From the NCBI GenBank assembly GCA_963854735.1, contig OY978103.1:1116001-1180000 (forward strand): a stretch of 64,000 nucleotides of DNA, in the 5' to 3' direction. Each line of letters starts with the position of its first letter. Within the stretch, counting starts at the first letter, position 1. The position numbers and the translations under genes are program-made. Source of the stretch: Marvania coccoides (lineage: Eukaryota > Chlorophyta > Trebouxiophyceae > Chlorellales > Chlorellaceae). This document shows, in pieces, positions 22,377-34,184 of this stretch. The notes below the pieces were generated by a model. That model worked only from the letters and a program-made list of their open reading frames with translations, had not been told where the DNA came from and ran no database searches.

Positions 22377-23545
22377 AATGTATTTTTTGGTGTTGAACAG
22401 AATGTGTTATCACCTTTGACGGCTTCACTTCTTACACAAATTCACTATATTTGAAGAAAATATATGTTGGGAAAACACACACTTTTTTTAAAAGAATAAT
22501 ACTGCATTAGGTTTTGAGGTTTGAGGTTTGAGGTTTTGAAGGTTATGAGCAAGTGCTGAGTTTCGTCAAAATTTTAGATATCAAAGGTTTGTCGTGACAC
22601 GGAAATAAGGGAGGAAACTCGCTACAATTCTGTCAATAAAAATCGAATGGATGAAACAAAAGCATGGCTTCAGCTAAAGCTAAAGGGTGGGCAAATGCAT
22701 AGAAAATGTTGCAAGCGTGTCTGCGACGAGCCAAGCTGTGGCAGCAAAAAGCACTAAATGGCCCAGTGCATGCAAAACCAGCAGCAAGTTGGCCTAATGG
22801 GAAACGCGGGGCAGGCGCAGCCGCTTAAGGAAGGTCTGGCGCGCTCGCTCTTCAAAAAAATTGGTTGCCAACAGTGGGAGGAAGAAAGAAAACATCAGCA
22901 GCCCCCAGGCAGAAAAGCAGAGGCACTCGTGCGGAGGGTTGAACAAAAGTCGCGCTATAGTCCACCAGTAGGCAGCCTAGTCTTCAGAAGAAGACGGTGG
23001 GGTGGAATTTTTTTCCGATCACGCGTATTCGATCGATGAAATTAGATGCAAGAAGATGTATTTCAGTTTGCATATTTTGCGTTTAGACAGACAATAAAGC
23101 GGGTTGGCGTTTATGATGGCGTTGATCTATTTATTTATTTATACGATGCCTGTTTGCTGATAATTAAGAGTACCGAACATTTATTTTTTCTCTTTTTGTG
23201 CTTTGATTGGAGTCTCGTGCTTTTGGTAGAAAGGGCAACTCTAGTTTTCCTCCTCTCAGGTTTCGGGCATGGCTTGGCACCCACATGCTGCCTGTCCAGA
23301 AAGGGAGCAGCACGCGAAATGGTCACGACTGGTGACAGCCAAAAAGAAAGGGGACCCTCCCACTGATTATTTTCACAGTGCATTACGTGCATTACGCCTC
23401 TTCTTCACTAGATAAACTATCAGAGAGATGTTTCATCGCATGCAGCAAGGCGATTGAGCATTTCCAGCATCTCTCAATTTTATATTCAAAATTCAGTTTT
23501 ATTAATTCCAGGGAGCCACTGCCGCGAAGCTCCCCCTGGATGCTG
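22377..23545. other. Intergenic between convergent genes
   Basis: 1,169 bp between the UBL-RING stop and the SWP73 stop. It contains a short GTTTGAG-type tandem repeat at about 22511-22540, AT-rich sequence and a moderately GC-rich stretch at 22700-23040. An open frame in that stretch (22758-23039) has no recognisable motif and lacks the GC-rich codon bias of the neighbouring genes. Probably 3-prime UTRs and spacer. Confidence 0.5.
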
Positions 23546-26385
23546 CTACTGCTGCTGCTGCTGCTGCGGGACGCCCTGCGGCGTCACCATCATCTGCTGC
23601 GGCATCATCTGCGGCACCATGCCTGCAAACTGCACCGTCGCCGATGGGACAATCCCTGCCGCTGCCGCCGCCTGCGCCTGCGCAAACACCTGGGCCTGTG
23701 CGGCCTGGGCCTGCAGCATCATACCCTTGTACTGCTCCACCTGCGCCTTGGCGTTGGCCTCCAGCGCCGCTTTCTTCGCAAAATATTTTAAAATGGCGTC
23801 CTCTGTCCACTTATCGCCAAACATGTCGGCGGCCTTCATCACCTCCACCGCTTCCGCCTCTTTGCCAGTCGCCAGCCGCAGCTCCTTGGCTTGAGCAGCC
23901 ACTATGGCTCGGATGCAGCCCACTGGGTCGTCGGAGAAAGCAGACAGCAGGGTGGAGCGGCGGCGGTGCTCGTGGTAGTGGCGTAGAATGGCAGCCAGGG
24001 CGTGATCCACCTGTGAAAATGAGGGGGGAGGGTAATAAATGCAAGTATTAAGAGAGAGGAAAACGTCGTAAACATAAATTTGGGGTGATTCTGCGAGCTT
24101 GTCGCGCTGTTGAATGTATGTGTGTGTGTGTATATATTTCTTTTTATAAAATAAGCAAGAGAAAATAGCAATGCAGCTAGAGGGCAAAGCCATCTCGCCA
24201 TTCCTCAGTTCAACAAATAAATAAAATATAAATTTGCGCCTCACCTGTTCCACTTCCTTGTGCATGCCCTCCAGCGCCCCAGTCACCGACTCGGGGATGT
24301 CCTGCAGCCCCAGCGGCACCTCCAGGTGCAGGTCAATGCACAGCGGCGGTGAGGGGGTGGGCCCTTCAACTGGAATCGAGTACTGCACAGTGATGGCCCC
24401 AGGGGCCGTGAGAGTGGCCTTGATGAGGTCCTCAAGGTCGCCCTCGGACAGCTCAGCGGCCACTGCGGGGCGGGCCTCGGCCGGGAGGGGCGCCACGAGC
24501 GCGTTGAGCAGCTTGGCGTCGGGTTTCAGGAACGTGCGGCCATCCCGCACCTAAAGAACGAGAGAAAAGGGAAATGCGCAAGAATTAGAATGTATAATCA
24601 CCAGCATACCCCCACCCCCACCCCCACCCAATAAATAGCGGTAAATTAAGGGGGTTTTAATACAAAGTGTACTAGTTGATCCGAAATCAACTGGCTCGCC
24701 CCATTTATTAAATAAGGAAGAACTGTAACTGCAAGGCTTCTTTCACTCACCGAAAGGAGGTTGTTGACCCTGCCATAGGCCCAAATCTTTGACACCAAAA
24801 ACGCCATGCTGTACAGCCCGGGGGCGCCGCCCTCCCCCACCGGCAGCCCCACCACCGCCTCCACCTCTTTTGACACAGAGAACAGCTCTGGAGAGTGGTC
24901 CATCTCAAACGAAATAATCGCCTTCACCGGCCGGTCCCCCCGCCGCCGAATCTCTAACGAGTTCTTGCCCTCGTTGGCGTGCCGCGACCGCTCCCACACC
25001 ACCTTATTCTCGGCGCTGCTGTTGTTCACAGGGCCGCCGCCGGCGCTGCCCCCGCCAGGCCCAAACATCTGGCACGGGGCGGGGCCGCCATCCACACCCT
25101 CAAACCGCACCGTCATGCGCTTGACGTAGGAGGAGAAGTGGTGGCGAGGGACGTGGGCGTCCTCCGGTGGCTCAGGGTCGCCACCGCCGCCAGGGTGTGC
25201 TGCGTCAGGGTCCAGCATGCGGCCGTAGATGGAGAGGGTCCATGAAGGGGGGTCTTGGGGCGGGGCGGAAGGGTCCGCGACGGGGCGCTGGTTGGCGTGG
25301 CGGGAGAAGATGTACATGCGGAGGCGCTTGCGGGCGGAGCCAGGGGCGTCGCCGACCGCAGTGCCGTCCACCACTGCAGAGAGAGATAAAGTGGGGAGAG
25401 AAGAGACGCATATTTTAGTTTAGAAATACCTCGAGCGCGATGTATAATTAAATAGAGTGGGACCCCCCAAAAAAACCAAGGCGCTGAAAAAGTTAAAAAA
25501 ACTTAGGCAAATAAAATGGTGTTCAACGCTGCTTTAGCAACTGCATAATAGTGTGGAAAATATGTTTTAATAAAAAAAATAACAACGCATTCAGGTCCTA
25601 CCTCTCTTGGCCGAGGAGTAGAGTTCATTGAGGGCGGCTTTTTTCCGAGCAATCGCAGCGTCCACGCGGCGCTCCGCGTCCTGCAGCGTCACAAACATCG
25701 GCGACTCGGGGAGGTAGTTGTAGGTCTTGTCGGGGAGGCGATAGTGCTCAGACTTGCGCTTGCGTGAGATGGAGGAGGGGCGGGCGGCCGGGGCCACCAT
25801 GCCGCCCCCGGAAGACCCCCCTGCAGCGGGCGCTGCCGCCGCTGCGGCTGCTGTAGCGGCAGCGGCGGCGGCCGCCGCTGCTTTGGCTGCTTTGCCGGTG
25901 GGGGCGGTGGGGGGCCGGCCAGCAGCGGTGGCGGTGGGGAGGGCGGGTCTGGCTGCCTGCATCGCCTGCTGCGCTGCCTGCTGCTGCTGCGCGATCACGC
26001 GAGAGTAGTGCGCGTAGTAGAGTGGGTTCTGCAGCAGCTGGGGGTTCTGCTGGATGAGGTTGGGGTTGCGCTGCAGCTGCACCGCAAAAATTTGCTGCTG
26101 GAGGAGCATCTGCTGCTGCTGCTGCTGCTGCGTCAGCATCTGCTGCTGCATCTGCATGGCCTGCGTCGTGGAGACGCCCCCAGCCGCCGCTGCTGCCTGC
26201 TGCTGCTGGACGAGGGCCATGTTGGGCATGCCAGCAGCTCCCATAGAGAGCTGACCGGCAGCGCCGATGGGGGCCATGGTGGGAAGCTGCGGGATGCCCC
26301 CGATGGTGGGCAGTTGAGGGATCCCGGCCTGCTGCATGTTCTGCGGCATGCCAGGGACCCCACCGGGCTGCTGATTGGGATTCAT
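23546..26385 (-). CDS. SWP73: SWI/SNF subunit SWP73/BAF60 (SMARCD) homologue
   Basis: Four exons: 26385-25602, 25373-24751, 24550-24245, 24010-23546; 725 aa. A long Gln/Ala/Pro-rich N-terminus precedes the family core, which begins RKRKSEHYRLPDKTYNYLPE. The core continues through the conserved RMYIFSRHANQRP and WTLSIYGRMLD blocks to a SWIB/MDM2-like domain (LYSMAFLVSKIWAYGRVNNL joined by splicing to VRDGRTFLKPDAKL). The C-terminal region DPVGCIRAIVAAQAKEL and the helical DKWTEDAILKYFA match BAF60 proteins; a poly-Gln run ends at the stop codon. SWP73/BAF60 is a core SWI/SNF chromatin-remodelling subunit that contacts transcription factors. Exon phases all join. Confidence 0.9.
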
Positions 26386-26610
26386 TTTTTGCTAAATTTA
26401 ATGTTAGCAGAAATGAAGGGGGTGCATCCAATGAAGGGTGCAAATTGCGATGATCAGCGCGATGCAATGCTTAATTAAAAACAAAAAAAAACAAATTTAT
26501 TGTAATTTTGTTGAAAACAATTTTTTTTGACTTGGAGAAAACGACCTCTGCGCGTCGCTCTTTTGGGCCGCCCTGCATCATCTTCCACGCATTCCAATTA
26601 CAAATATGGG

Positions 26611-29007
26611 ATGCTGCTGCCGCGGCGGAGCCCCGGGCGGCTCGCCTCTACCCTCATTTTCGCCCGATGCAGCTCGTCATCCACAACGGGCCACCCTCCT
26701 GTCTTTATTGCCGTGCCAGAGACTGTGCAGGCCCACGGTAAGACCTGGACCGACGATTTCGCCTGGCTGAAGACCCATCCAGGCGCCGTGGAGCTGGCTC
26801 TGCGTCGCGAGGCTGCCCATTTTCGCCGCTCTGCTCAACGCTCCGGTCTCGATGCCCTGGCCTCCCAGCTGCTGTCAGAAATTCACGGCATGCTGCCCGC
26901 ATCCACTGAGTCAGCCCCTGAGCGCGTAGGCGGCCATGAACTCTTCGTGAGGCAAACTCCAGAGCGGCCGCAGCCGTGTTACTATCGTCGCCCGATTGCC
27001 GTTGACCAGGGCAGCCAAATGGGCGCTTGCGCTTCGGAGGAGGTGGTGCTAGACGTGAATGAGCTTGCAAAGGTGCACGGCGACGGCATCTCCCTCGGGC
27101 AGGTCAGTTTTTTTAAATCATAAATGGCGCAAATTTTAAGGGACGGAAATACCCTTTGAAATTAAAAACTGAAGGACTTCAACAGCTATTTCGTACTCAA
27201 TTAACACGCCCCCAAACCCTCCATGTTGCAGTTGAAGCTGTCCAAGTGCGGAAACTTGGTGGCTTTCACGGTGGCAGAGGCTGGGAAAGACGAAATTTAT
27301 TCAACGTTCATCAGAGACCTTCGCACGGGCCGCACGGCCCAGCAGCCAGCCTTGTGCGGCATCGTGGGGCTGGAGCTGGCAGCAGACGGCACCACGTTGC
27401 TGTTCACGCAGCCTGACGACCTGGGGCGCCCTTTTCGCGTAATGAAGGCCAAAGCGATACTCCCCTCGGCGGCGGTGTCTTCTTTCTTCCGCACGGAGAG
27501 CAATTTGCACCAGCAAGCTCAGGAGGTTTGGAGAGAAGAAGACCCGCGCTTCTTTGTGCAGCTCAGCCGCACCAAAGACTGGGCGTGGCTGGTCATCAAT
27601 TCAAACTCAAAAACCAGCTCTGAAGTGCATTTACTGCCCGCTGACGGCGTTGGCGGCTTGCGCTGCGTGCAGCCTCGCGTTCCGGGGCTTGAATACTTCC
27701 TGGAGCACGCTGCAGGGAGGCTGTACATCCTCAGCAACGCCCGTGGTGCTGAAAATTACGCCCTCTATTCAACGTCGACTTCCACCATCGAAAACGGCGA
27801 GCCTGGGTGGCGTGTGGTGGTGCCTCCTCGCGCAGACGTCGCCCTCGAAGACCTGGATGTCTTCTCCGCAGCGCTGGTGCTGCACGAGCGCTGCCATGCC
27901 GGTAAACTGCGGCTGCGCGTGCTCCCGTTACTCGACCCCTGCAGCGTCCCGTCATTCTCCGCCAGCTACGTGGTGACCCCCCCGCCGTGGGCGCTGTCCA
28001 TGACCGCCGGCGCCAACGCTGATTTCCACGCAAATGTGGTCCGCATGGACCTTTCATCCCCAATTCACCCCGACCGCCCATTTGACTGGGACCTGGAGGA
28101 AAGAAATTGGGTGGCTGTGGACCCCGGTGACGATGCACCTCTAGTAAAGTTCGACCCGGAGGAGTTTGAATGCACGAGGCTGGCTGTTCCCAGCTTCGAC
28201 GGCGTGAACATTCCGCTGACACTGGTCCGCTGGAAAAGCGGAGCAGCAAAAGGAGCAGCCTCTGCGGAAACTCGCGATGGTACCATTGCCAGTGGTAGTG
28301 TCACTCCTGGGCCTTGCTTGGTTGGGGTCTACGCTGCGTACGGGCACAATCTGCCTGTTGATATTTTGCTGGAAAGAGTGCCGTTGTTGCGGCGGGGGTG
28401 GAGCATTGCGCTGGTGCACGCGCGGGGGGGTGGGGAGCTGGGAAGAAGTTGGCACGCAGCTGCAAGGGGGCCGGACCTCAAGCCTACCAGCGCGAGGGAC
28501 GTACAAGCAGCAATTGAGCATCTTGTGGCAGCGGGAGATGCCAAGAAAGGGAGGTTTGCGATCGAAGCCAGTAGCGCCGGGGCGGTGGCGGCATGGGGGG
28601 CGGTGGCAGCCATGCCAGGCGCGTTTGGCGCTGTTTTATTGGAGTCTCCATTTGTCGATGTTCTTTCCACCATGTGTGACCCCTCACTCCCGCTCACTCA
28701 GCACGAGTACGACGAGTGGGGAAACCCCGCAGACCCCAACGGAATGGCGGGCTTGATGCGGATCTGCCCGTATTTCAACGTTAAAAAGAAGGTGAAATAC
28801 CCTCCGGTTTTTCTTACTTGTGGCACCGGGGACGAAAGAGTGCCTGCATGGGGGCCCCTACGGTTTGCGGCCAAGCTGCGACAAGGGAACAGGGCGAATG
28901 AGGTGCTGGTGTGGCCGGACGCGTATGAGGGGCATTTGGCGGGGGAGAGCGAGCGGTATGAAGTGAAGGCAGAGCACTATGCATGGCTGGTGAAAACAAT
29001 TATGTAG
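26611..29007 (+). CDS. Oligopeptidase B-like prolyl oligopeptidase family (S9A) peptidase
   Basis: Two exons (26611-27102, 27232-29007), 755 aa. The Arg/Ser-rich first 35 residues (MLLPRRSPGRLAST...) look like an organellar transit peptide. A beta-propeller region follows, then the alpha/beta-hydrolase domain. The catalytic triad is visible: Ser in EASSAGAVAAW (about 611), Asp in CGTGDERVPAWGP (about 697) and His in YEGHLAGESERY (about 731). The oligopeptidase B-like block STMCDPSLPLTQHEYDEWGN is present. The enzyme is expected to cut short peptides after basic residues. The motif around the nucleophile is ASSAG rather than GGSAGG, a modest departure from the consensus. Confidence 0.87.
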
Positions 29008-29255
29008 GGTAATCCTGAGATGGTAAACATCGTGGAGTAGAGAGCTTCTTTGATTTTTTAAGCTTAAAAACAAGCCACTGTCTTGTGCGTTCCATGAAAT
29101 GAATCAATGGATGAATTAAAAGACTTAAAATTGAATGAAACTCGTATTTTGGTTGAAAGAAAGTTTTATTTTATTCTTGGTAGTACTTGGTAGTACCCAT
29201 CATCAGTTTATTTTTTTATTTCGAACCAAAGCATAATTGAGCCATTTTCTGGTGC

Positions 29256-29567
29256 TTAGTCGATGCTTGAGCTCCCCACCGGTGTTACTGGGGGCGTGGT
29301 CGGCTCGCGCCGCACCACGGGGGCGTTAATGGCCTTCTTGGCGTGCGTGTCGGGCAGCTTGTGGGTGTGAACCGCCGGCAGCTCTTCGCAGGGCACGTGG
29401 GGGTGGCCTAAGATTTCTGTCGGGTCAGGGTGCAGCGCTGTGCCTAGTTCCAGCTCAACTGGATCGGGGACGTTGGCAGGCACGGTGTGGCGGGCGCGTG
29501 CTTTAAGCGGGTGCGGCGCGTCGTGCGGGAGCCTGGCTTCCTTGGGCTCTGGTCCAGCTTGTTCCAT
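29256..29567 (-). CDS. Small unidentified protein
   Basis: Single-exon frame of 103 aa starting MEQAGPEPKEARLPHD. The GC-rich codon use matches real genes here, and the overlapping frames show nothing better. It is Pro/His/Glu-rich (HPDPTEILGHPHVP) with no transmembrane segment, signal peptide or motif I recognise. An A-rich stretch and the peptidase gene tail lie downstream. Just upstream (29582-29630) is a sequence shared with the hairpin at 37571-37668. It may be the last exon of a longer gene. Confidence 0.45.
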   Translation of the reverse strand: MEQAGPEPKEARLPHDAPHPLKARARHTVPANVPDPVELELGTALHPDPTEILGHPHVPCEELPAVHTHKLPDTHAKKAINAPVVRREPTTPPVTPVGSSSID

Positions 29568-29761
29568 ATTTAAAAACAAGGCGAGCTTATCCTTATCCTC
29601 GGAGTACACTGGGCATATGAAAAATATAAAAAAAAACAAATGCTATCTGAAATAGTTTGTTTGCCACAGGTTTTCTGCTCTTCCGGTTTCGGAAATAGCA
29701 TTGCTTATATTTTACCGCAATTGTATTATAATCGTTCGAGAAGAGAAGTTTTTTTTCCATA

Positions 29762-29792
<31 letters not shown>

Positions 29793-30789
29793 GCTGACGT
29801 GGCAAGAAAGATGAAGAGCCAATGCTAGCAAAAGCAGGTGGCCAGCCATCAGGAGCTTGGCGAACATTGAGATTTGTTTCTTCGATGCTTGCGAGCGTGC
29901 TGACATGAGCATGCTGATCGCTGACCTCAAGACAAGGAGCTTCAGAAGGGACAAGAAGGAAAAGCTGCGAGACGGCATATCTGATTTATACTCGCGCTTG
30001 CTTGGAAAGCTTCTTCAGCGTCTGGCGAGCTGTGGCATAGCGCCAGGCTTCATGGCTCTCTATCACCAATAGCATGATTCAACAATTACAAATATCCGCG
30101 ATCTTCTTTATTTATATCTGCTCACTTGGGAAGCAAACGCAAAGATATATTGGGAGAAAGAAAGAAAAAAATGGATAGGAAAGAGAGCATAAACAGAAGT
30201 CAACAGATGGCCACCGCTGCTGTTATTCACAACAGGAAAGCGTGCATACAGACGGAAATCATTGACAAAAAGCAGTGAACTACAAAACTGATAGGAAAAA
30301 AACGCAATAAAATTAGACTGCAGTTTCTTTCCAGCTGGGAAGAATAGTTTAAAGAAAAGGCGAGAATATGCCAATATTTTCCATAAACCTGTAATGTATG
30401 TATGTATGTATGTATGTATGTATGTATGTATGTATGTATGTATGTATGTATGTATGTATGTATGTATGTATGTATGTATATTATCAATGTGATTTAATGA
30501 ATGAACGCGTATCCACTTAACGTATCCCTCCCTTCACACGCATATATACAAGAAGCAAATATACGCTGTCAAGTTTAAAGAGAAATAAAATTAGGGTTCA
30601 GAGCGCGAGTACTACTGTTTAGTAAACAGGAAGAAAGTAAAATAAAATAAAATAAGGAGTAAGGGGGGGGGGGGGGATGACAAAATAAAAGAATACGAAG
30701 GCGAACACGAAGATAGCGTAAAGAATTTTGAAGAATTAATGCGATAAGACATTTTAGTATTGCCATACAACTTTTTTCCCACCGCACAT
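29568..30789. other. AT-rich intergenic region with microsatellites
   Basis: 1,222 bp without a supported gene. It holds a copy of the arm sequence of a foldback element (29582-29630), a short (AT)n run at 29761-29785 and a long (TATG)n array at 30394-30479. A small frame at 29905-30072 (MSMLIADLKTRSFRRDKKEK...) has no motif. The rest is AT-rich with a G run at 30665-30676. Confidence 0.5.
30394..30479 (+). repeat. (TATG)n tetranucleotide array
   Basis: About 21 perfect TATG units in tandem over 86 bp. The perfection of the array implies active slippage or recent expansion; no gene overlaps it. Confidence 0.95.
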
Positions 30790-32147
30790 TCATGCGCTCA
30801 AAATGGCCAGCCCGTCTATCAATCCCCATGAAACGAGCGCAAAGATCGCCAGCTGGCCCAACGTTTGTGCCGCCACCAGCCCGCCAGACTGCTTTGGAGG
30901 CCTCGGCAGTCCCAGCTGCACCAGGAACGCCCTGCGCGACCGCTCCTCGGCGTAATTCGAGGCCAGCAGCGGCAGCCAGAAGCCAAACACCAGCAGCCCC
31001 CAGCTGCAGAACACCAGGCACGGCTGCTCCCCCGTCACTATGGAATACGCGGAGAATGGCAACAGACGATAAAACAGCGGCTTGGCGGCGCTCACCACGT
31101 GCTTGTAGTGCGCCTCTGCGGCCGGTATGTCGTGCGTAAATGGCATGCAAGTCAACCCTCGGGTGCCTATCACAGGGAGCATGGTCACGATGAGTGTGAG
31201 TGGGGCTTGGTAGAAAGACACCATGCGGAACCCCATGGAGTAGATGGCCAGCATGATGCACTGCATGGAGACGGGGGTCAGCGCTTGGGAGAGGGGCGTC
31301 TGCGGCAGCACCAGCAGCAGTTTGGCGGCGGTCATGCGGGGGGTGGAAAGAAGTTTCAAGGCGAAGCCGCGGTGGCCCCGGCTGAGCAGCATTAGCGGCG
31401 TCCTGGAGGGAAAAAAAATAGAGAAAGGAAAAAAATAAAAATAAAAAAATTAAGTGTAAGAAATGGGGGAAGAAAGGTTTGATTGACCATCGTGGAAATA
31501 AATAAATAATTCTGTCGTGTTACGTATTCATGCTGGTGCGATGCTTATTAAAAGCTGAGGCAGTCACGAGACGGTGTAAGGCACGAAAGGGAGAGAATGG
31601 CGCTGTTACCACCGCTACTTGCCTAATTTTGATGTACTTTTCTCGGCGGTGTTGAGCGAGATAGAGTACCGTCAGATTAGTGACGGTACTGACAGCCAAA
31701 TTGATCATGGTAATGATAATGGTGTGCAAGTCGACCATCTCGCGAACCTGCGCCACAGCGGGAACCATGTGAGCGGACCAGCAACGCAAAGACAAAGGCG
31801 GGGGAGCTGTGACCTGAATAAAACTATGCTCACCCTGAAAACGAGCAACGCCCCCAGAATCGTGCTGGAAATTGACCATACGATGTCTGATGAGGCAGCC
31901 TGCGACCTGGAAAACTCGTCGCGGAAGTTCTGCGAGTGGGCAACAAAATGAGAAGAAGAAAAAAAATGGCAAGTTCAAAATTAACCCCAGGCCCGTGGCT
32001 TACCTGCTCAAGGAGTTTATCAGAAAATTGCATATGGAAAAGAGAGTAATCAATCGTGCTGGCGGTCCTCGCCAGGTCGATTTGTCGAAAATTCCGAGCA
32101 TTTTCGTCTTGCTCCCGAGACATCTCTGGTTTAATATCTGCCGCCAT
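30790..32147 (-). CDS. Polytopic membrane protein of unknown function
   Basis: Four exons: 32147-32004, 31929-31834, 31747-31623, 31402-30790; 325 aa. The third intron uses a GC donor (AG|GCAAGT). The soluble N-terminus (MAADIKPEMSREQDENARNF) is followed by about five hydrophobic segments, including DIVWSISSTILGALLVF, IIITMINLAVSTVTNLTVLY, QAPLTLIVTMLPVIGT, FCSWGLLVFGFWLPLL and GQLAIFALVSWGLIDGLAIL. No transporter signature or catalytic motif is visible, and there is no clear cleavable signal peptide or transit peptide. I do not recognise the family. Exon phases are consistent and codon use is gene-like. It is divergent from the BIN4-like gene, with 218 bp between start codons. Confidence 0.7.
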
Positions 32148-32365
32148 CTGTTCTTGTCTTCAACCATTAAGTGTAAACATGATTTTAATTCGAATACTTC
32201 AATAAATTTGAGTCTTGCTGTCGGACTCCTTGAACAACTTTCCTTTCTGAAATCTGATGAAAGGGAGGCCCGGCAGAATTTTGGACGAATTTTGGACGCG
32301 ATAAGAGCTGCTGCTATTCAAATTATATAGCTCGTTTTGAAGATCCACAGGCCACTGGAGCAAGG

Positions 32366-33969
32366 ATGAAGCGAGTGGGAGGGACGGGACGTGTGTTGAA
32401 GGCTCTTGCCGCTGCCAAGGTTGGTTTAGAATTGTCATCATGCGCATGGAAACAGAGCGATTTATTTATCACCAAACCCATGCACACAGGGCACTGCGGC
32501 TCGTGCACCAGCGTCTCCAGTGGCTGCCCCCAAGCCAGCCCAAAAAACTTTACTTCTGTTGAATGAGGAAGAAGAGGATCCCTACGCCTTCCGCCCCACA
32601 GGGTTCCTCACCACTGGCATACCGGCAGTATTCTCGCGGAAGAAGCCCGCTGGCGCAGCTGGAGAGAGGGTCGCTGGTTCGTCTGCTGCTGAAAAGCCTC
32701 CTCCAGCTGCTCTTGGGGCGAACCAGCAGCATGCGACCCTCAAAAAGAGGGTTTTTCGCCGCTCTGGAGCTCAGCAACAAGCTTCGGCGGCCGCGCAGGC
32801 GCCCCGCCCCCGTCCTGCTGCCCCTCTGCAAAGCGAGCCTCTGCCTGCTTCTACTGCTGTAGATGAGCAGGAAATGAAAGAAATCGAGCCTCCTGAAGAC
32901 GAGAAAGAGCAACATGAAGAAGTGTATAATTTCGAAGAGGACTACAGCAGCGCATCTGAGCCTGAAAACAAACTTCGCAGCGGAGAAAAAATGAAGGGCA
33001 ACAGCAGCACTGCTGCAGCACCGCATGCCTCGCCTGGCTCCACCAGCGACTGGGACCCCACCTCAGACGACAGCGCTTCATCTGGGGAGGAGAAACTCGT
33101 CCGGAAGGCGGCTGTCCACGAAAAGACGGCAGCGCTGGCAACGACGGCAAAAAAGGCTCAGATGCCGCCCACCTTCAGGGTTCTGGAGGCTCCTGTGCCC
33201 ATGCGCGACGCCGCTGAAGCTGCGACAGCCGCCCTGGCGGCGCGTAGCCCCGCTCCCAAAGCAAAATCCGCCCGAATGGCGACCGCTTCAAAAACGGCCA
33301 CGCTTGAGGTGACGCTGCCTTCCAAGCTGTTCAAGAGCTCTGCAGACACGGTTGTGCTCATGGAGATGCCGCCTGGGGTGGGGCTGGTGGGCGCAGCGGG
33401 CGTGGTGGGGCGTTTCACTCGAAACGCAGGAGCGGATGCGGGCAGGAGCTCCTCCCTCAAGGCGGCTGCTGCTGCCCCAATCATGGACCTCATGGGTGCG
33501 TGTTCTAATTTTCTTTTACTTTTAGTCTATACTCGTATCAAATCGGTTTGTTGAAGTTGGAAAGTCGGAACGCTTATTCCCCCTACGTAGTTGGTTGACG
33601 TTTTCAGAATTTGAATGCGCAGGGGTGATGTACGAGACGGAGCACGTCTCTCTCCCTGGCACGGCGATGCTGGCCCGCGCTGCAGGCAGCGAGATGGTCG
33701 TCGAGACTGTCGCTCAGTCTGCGTTGAGAGCGGTGGCGCTGCCAGGACAAGAAAGAATGGACGAGAGCGCATTCTGGACGGGGTTTGCGGCGGATGACGA
33801 GTATTGCAGCGGGGAAGACGCTGGAGCGGGGCCGGCGGGGCAGAAAGGACAGAAAAAAAGGGCTGCGGCTGGGGCAGCGGGGAAAAAAGCGGGAGGGGCC
33901 AAAAAGGCGAAGACCGCGCCTGCTGCGAAGGCCAAGCCCGCAGCGCGCAAAAAGAAAGCTTCAAAATAG
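32366..33969 (+). CDS. BIN4-like DNA-binding protein, possible topoisomerase VI subunit
   Basis: Three exons (32366-32419, 32490-33495, 33608-33969), 473 aa. A disordered acidic/Ala-rich N-terminal two thirds precedes a small domain running from LPSKLFKSSADTVVLMEMPP through GAAGVVGRF to MDLMEFECAGVMYETEHVSL and TVAQSALRAVALPGQE. The order (hydrophobic strand, GxVGR turn, MDL...GxxYE) resembles the conserved block of plant BIN4/MIDGET, a component of the plant topoisomerase VI complex needed for endoreduplication. The C-terminus is Lys/Ala-rich, histone H1-like and likely binds DNA. The resemblance is by eye only. The alternative is an unrelated nuclear basic protein. Confidence 0.5.
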
Positions 33970-34184
33970 AAACAGCAGGTGGCGTGTGATGTAAAGAATT
34001 AATGTCGCCGTCTGCACTTTAAACTTCGAATAACTGGGGTCAAACACTATAGCTATTGTACAAACAACCCATCGTACACATTTGCATGGCCCCAATCTCA
34101 GAAATCCGAGAACGCGTGCTTCGCTCTCTTCCTTTCTTAGTCGCTTTTTCCTTCAACGCCGCAGCTCCGCTCCGCTTCATCCCC

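Noticed and set aside
22758..23039. Plus-strand open frame of 93 codons
   Set aside because: The sequence lacks a motif and gene-like codon bias, no splice partners were found, and it lies between two convergent genes.
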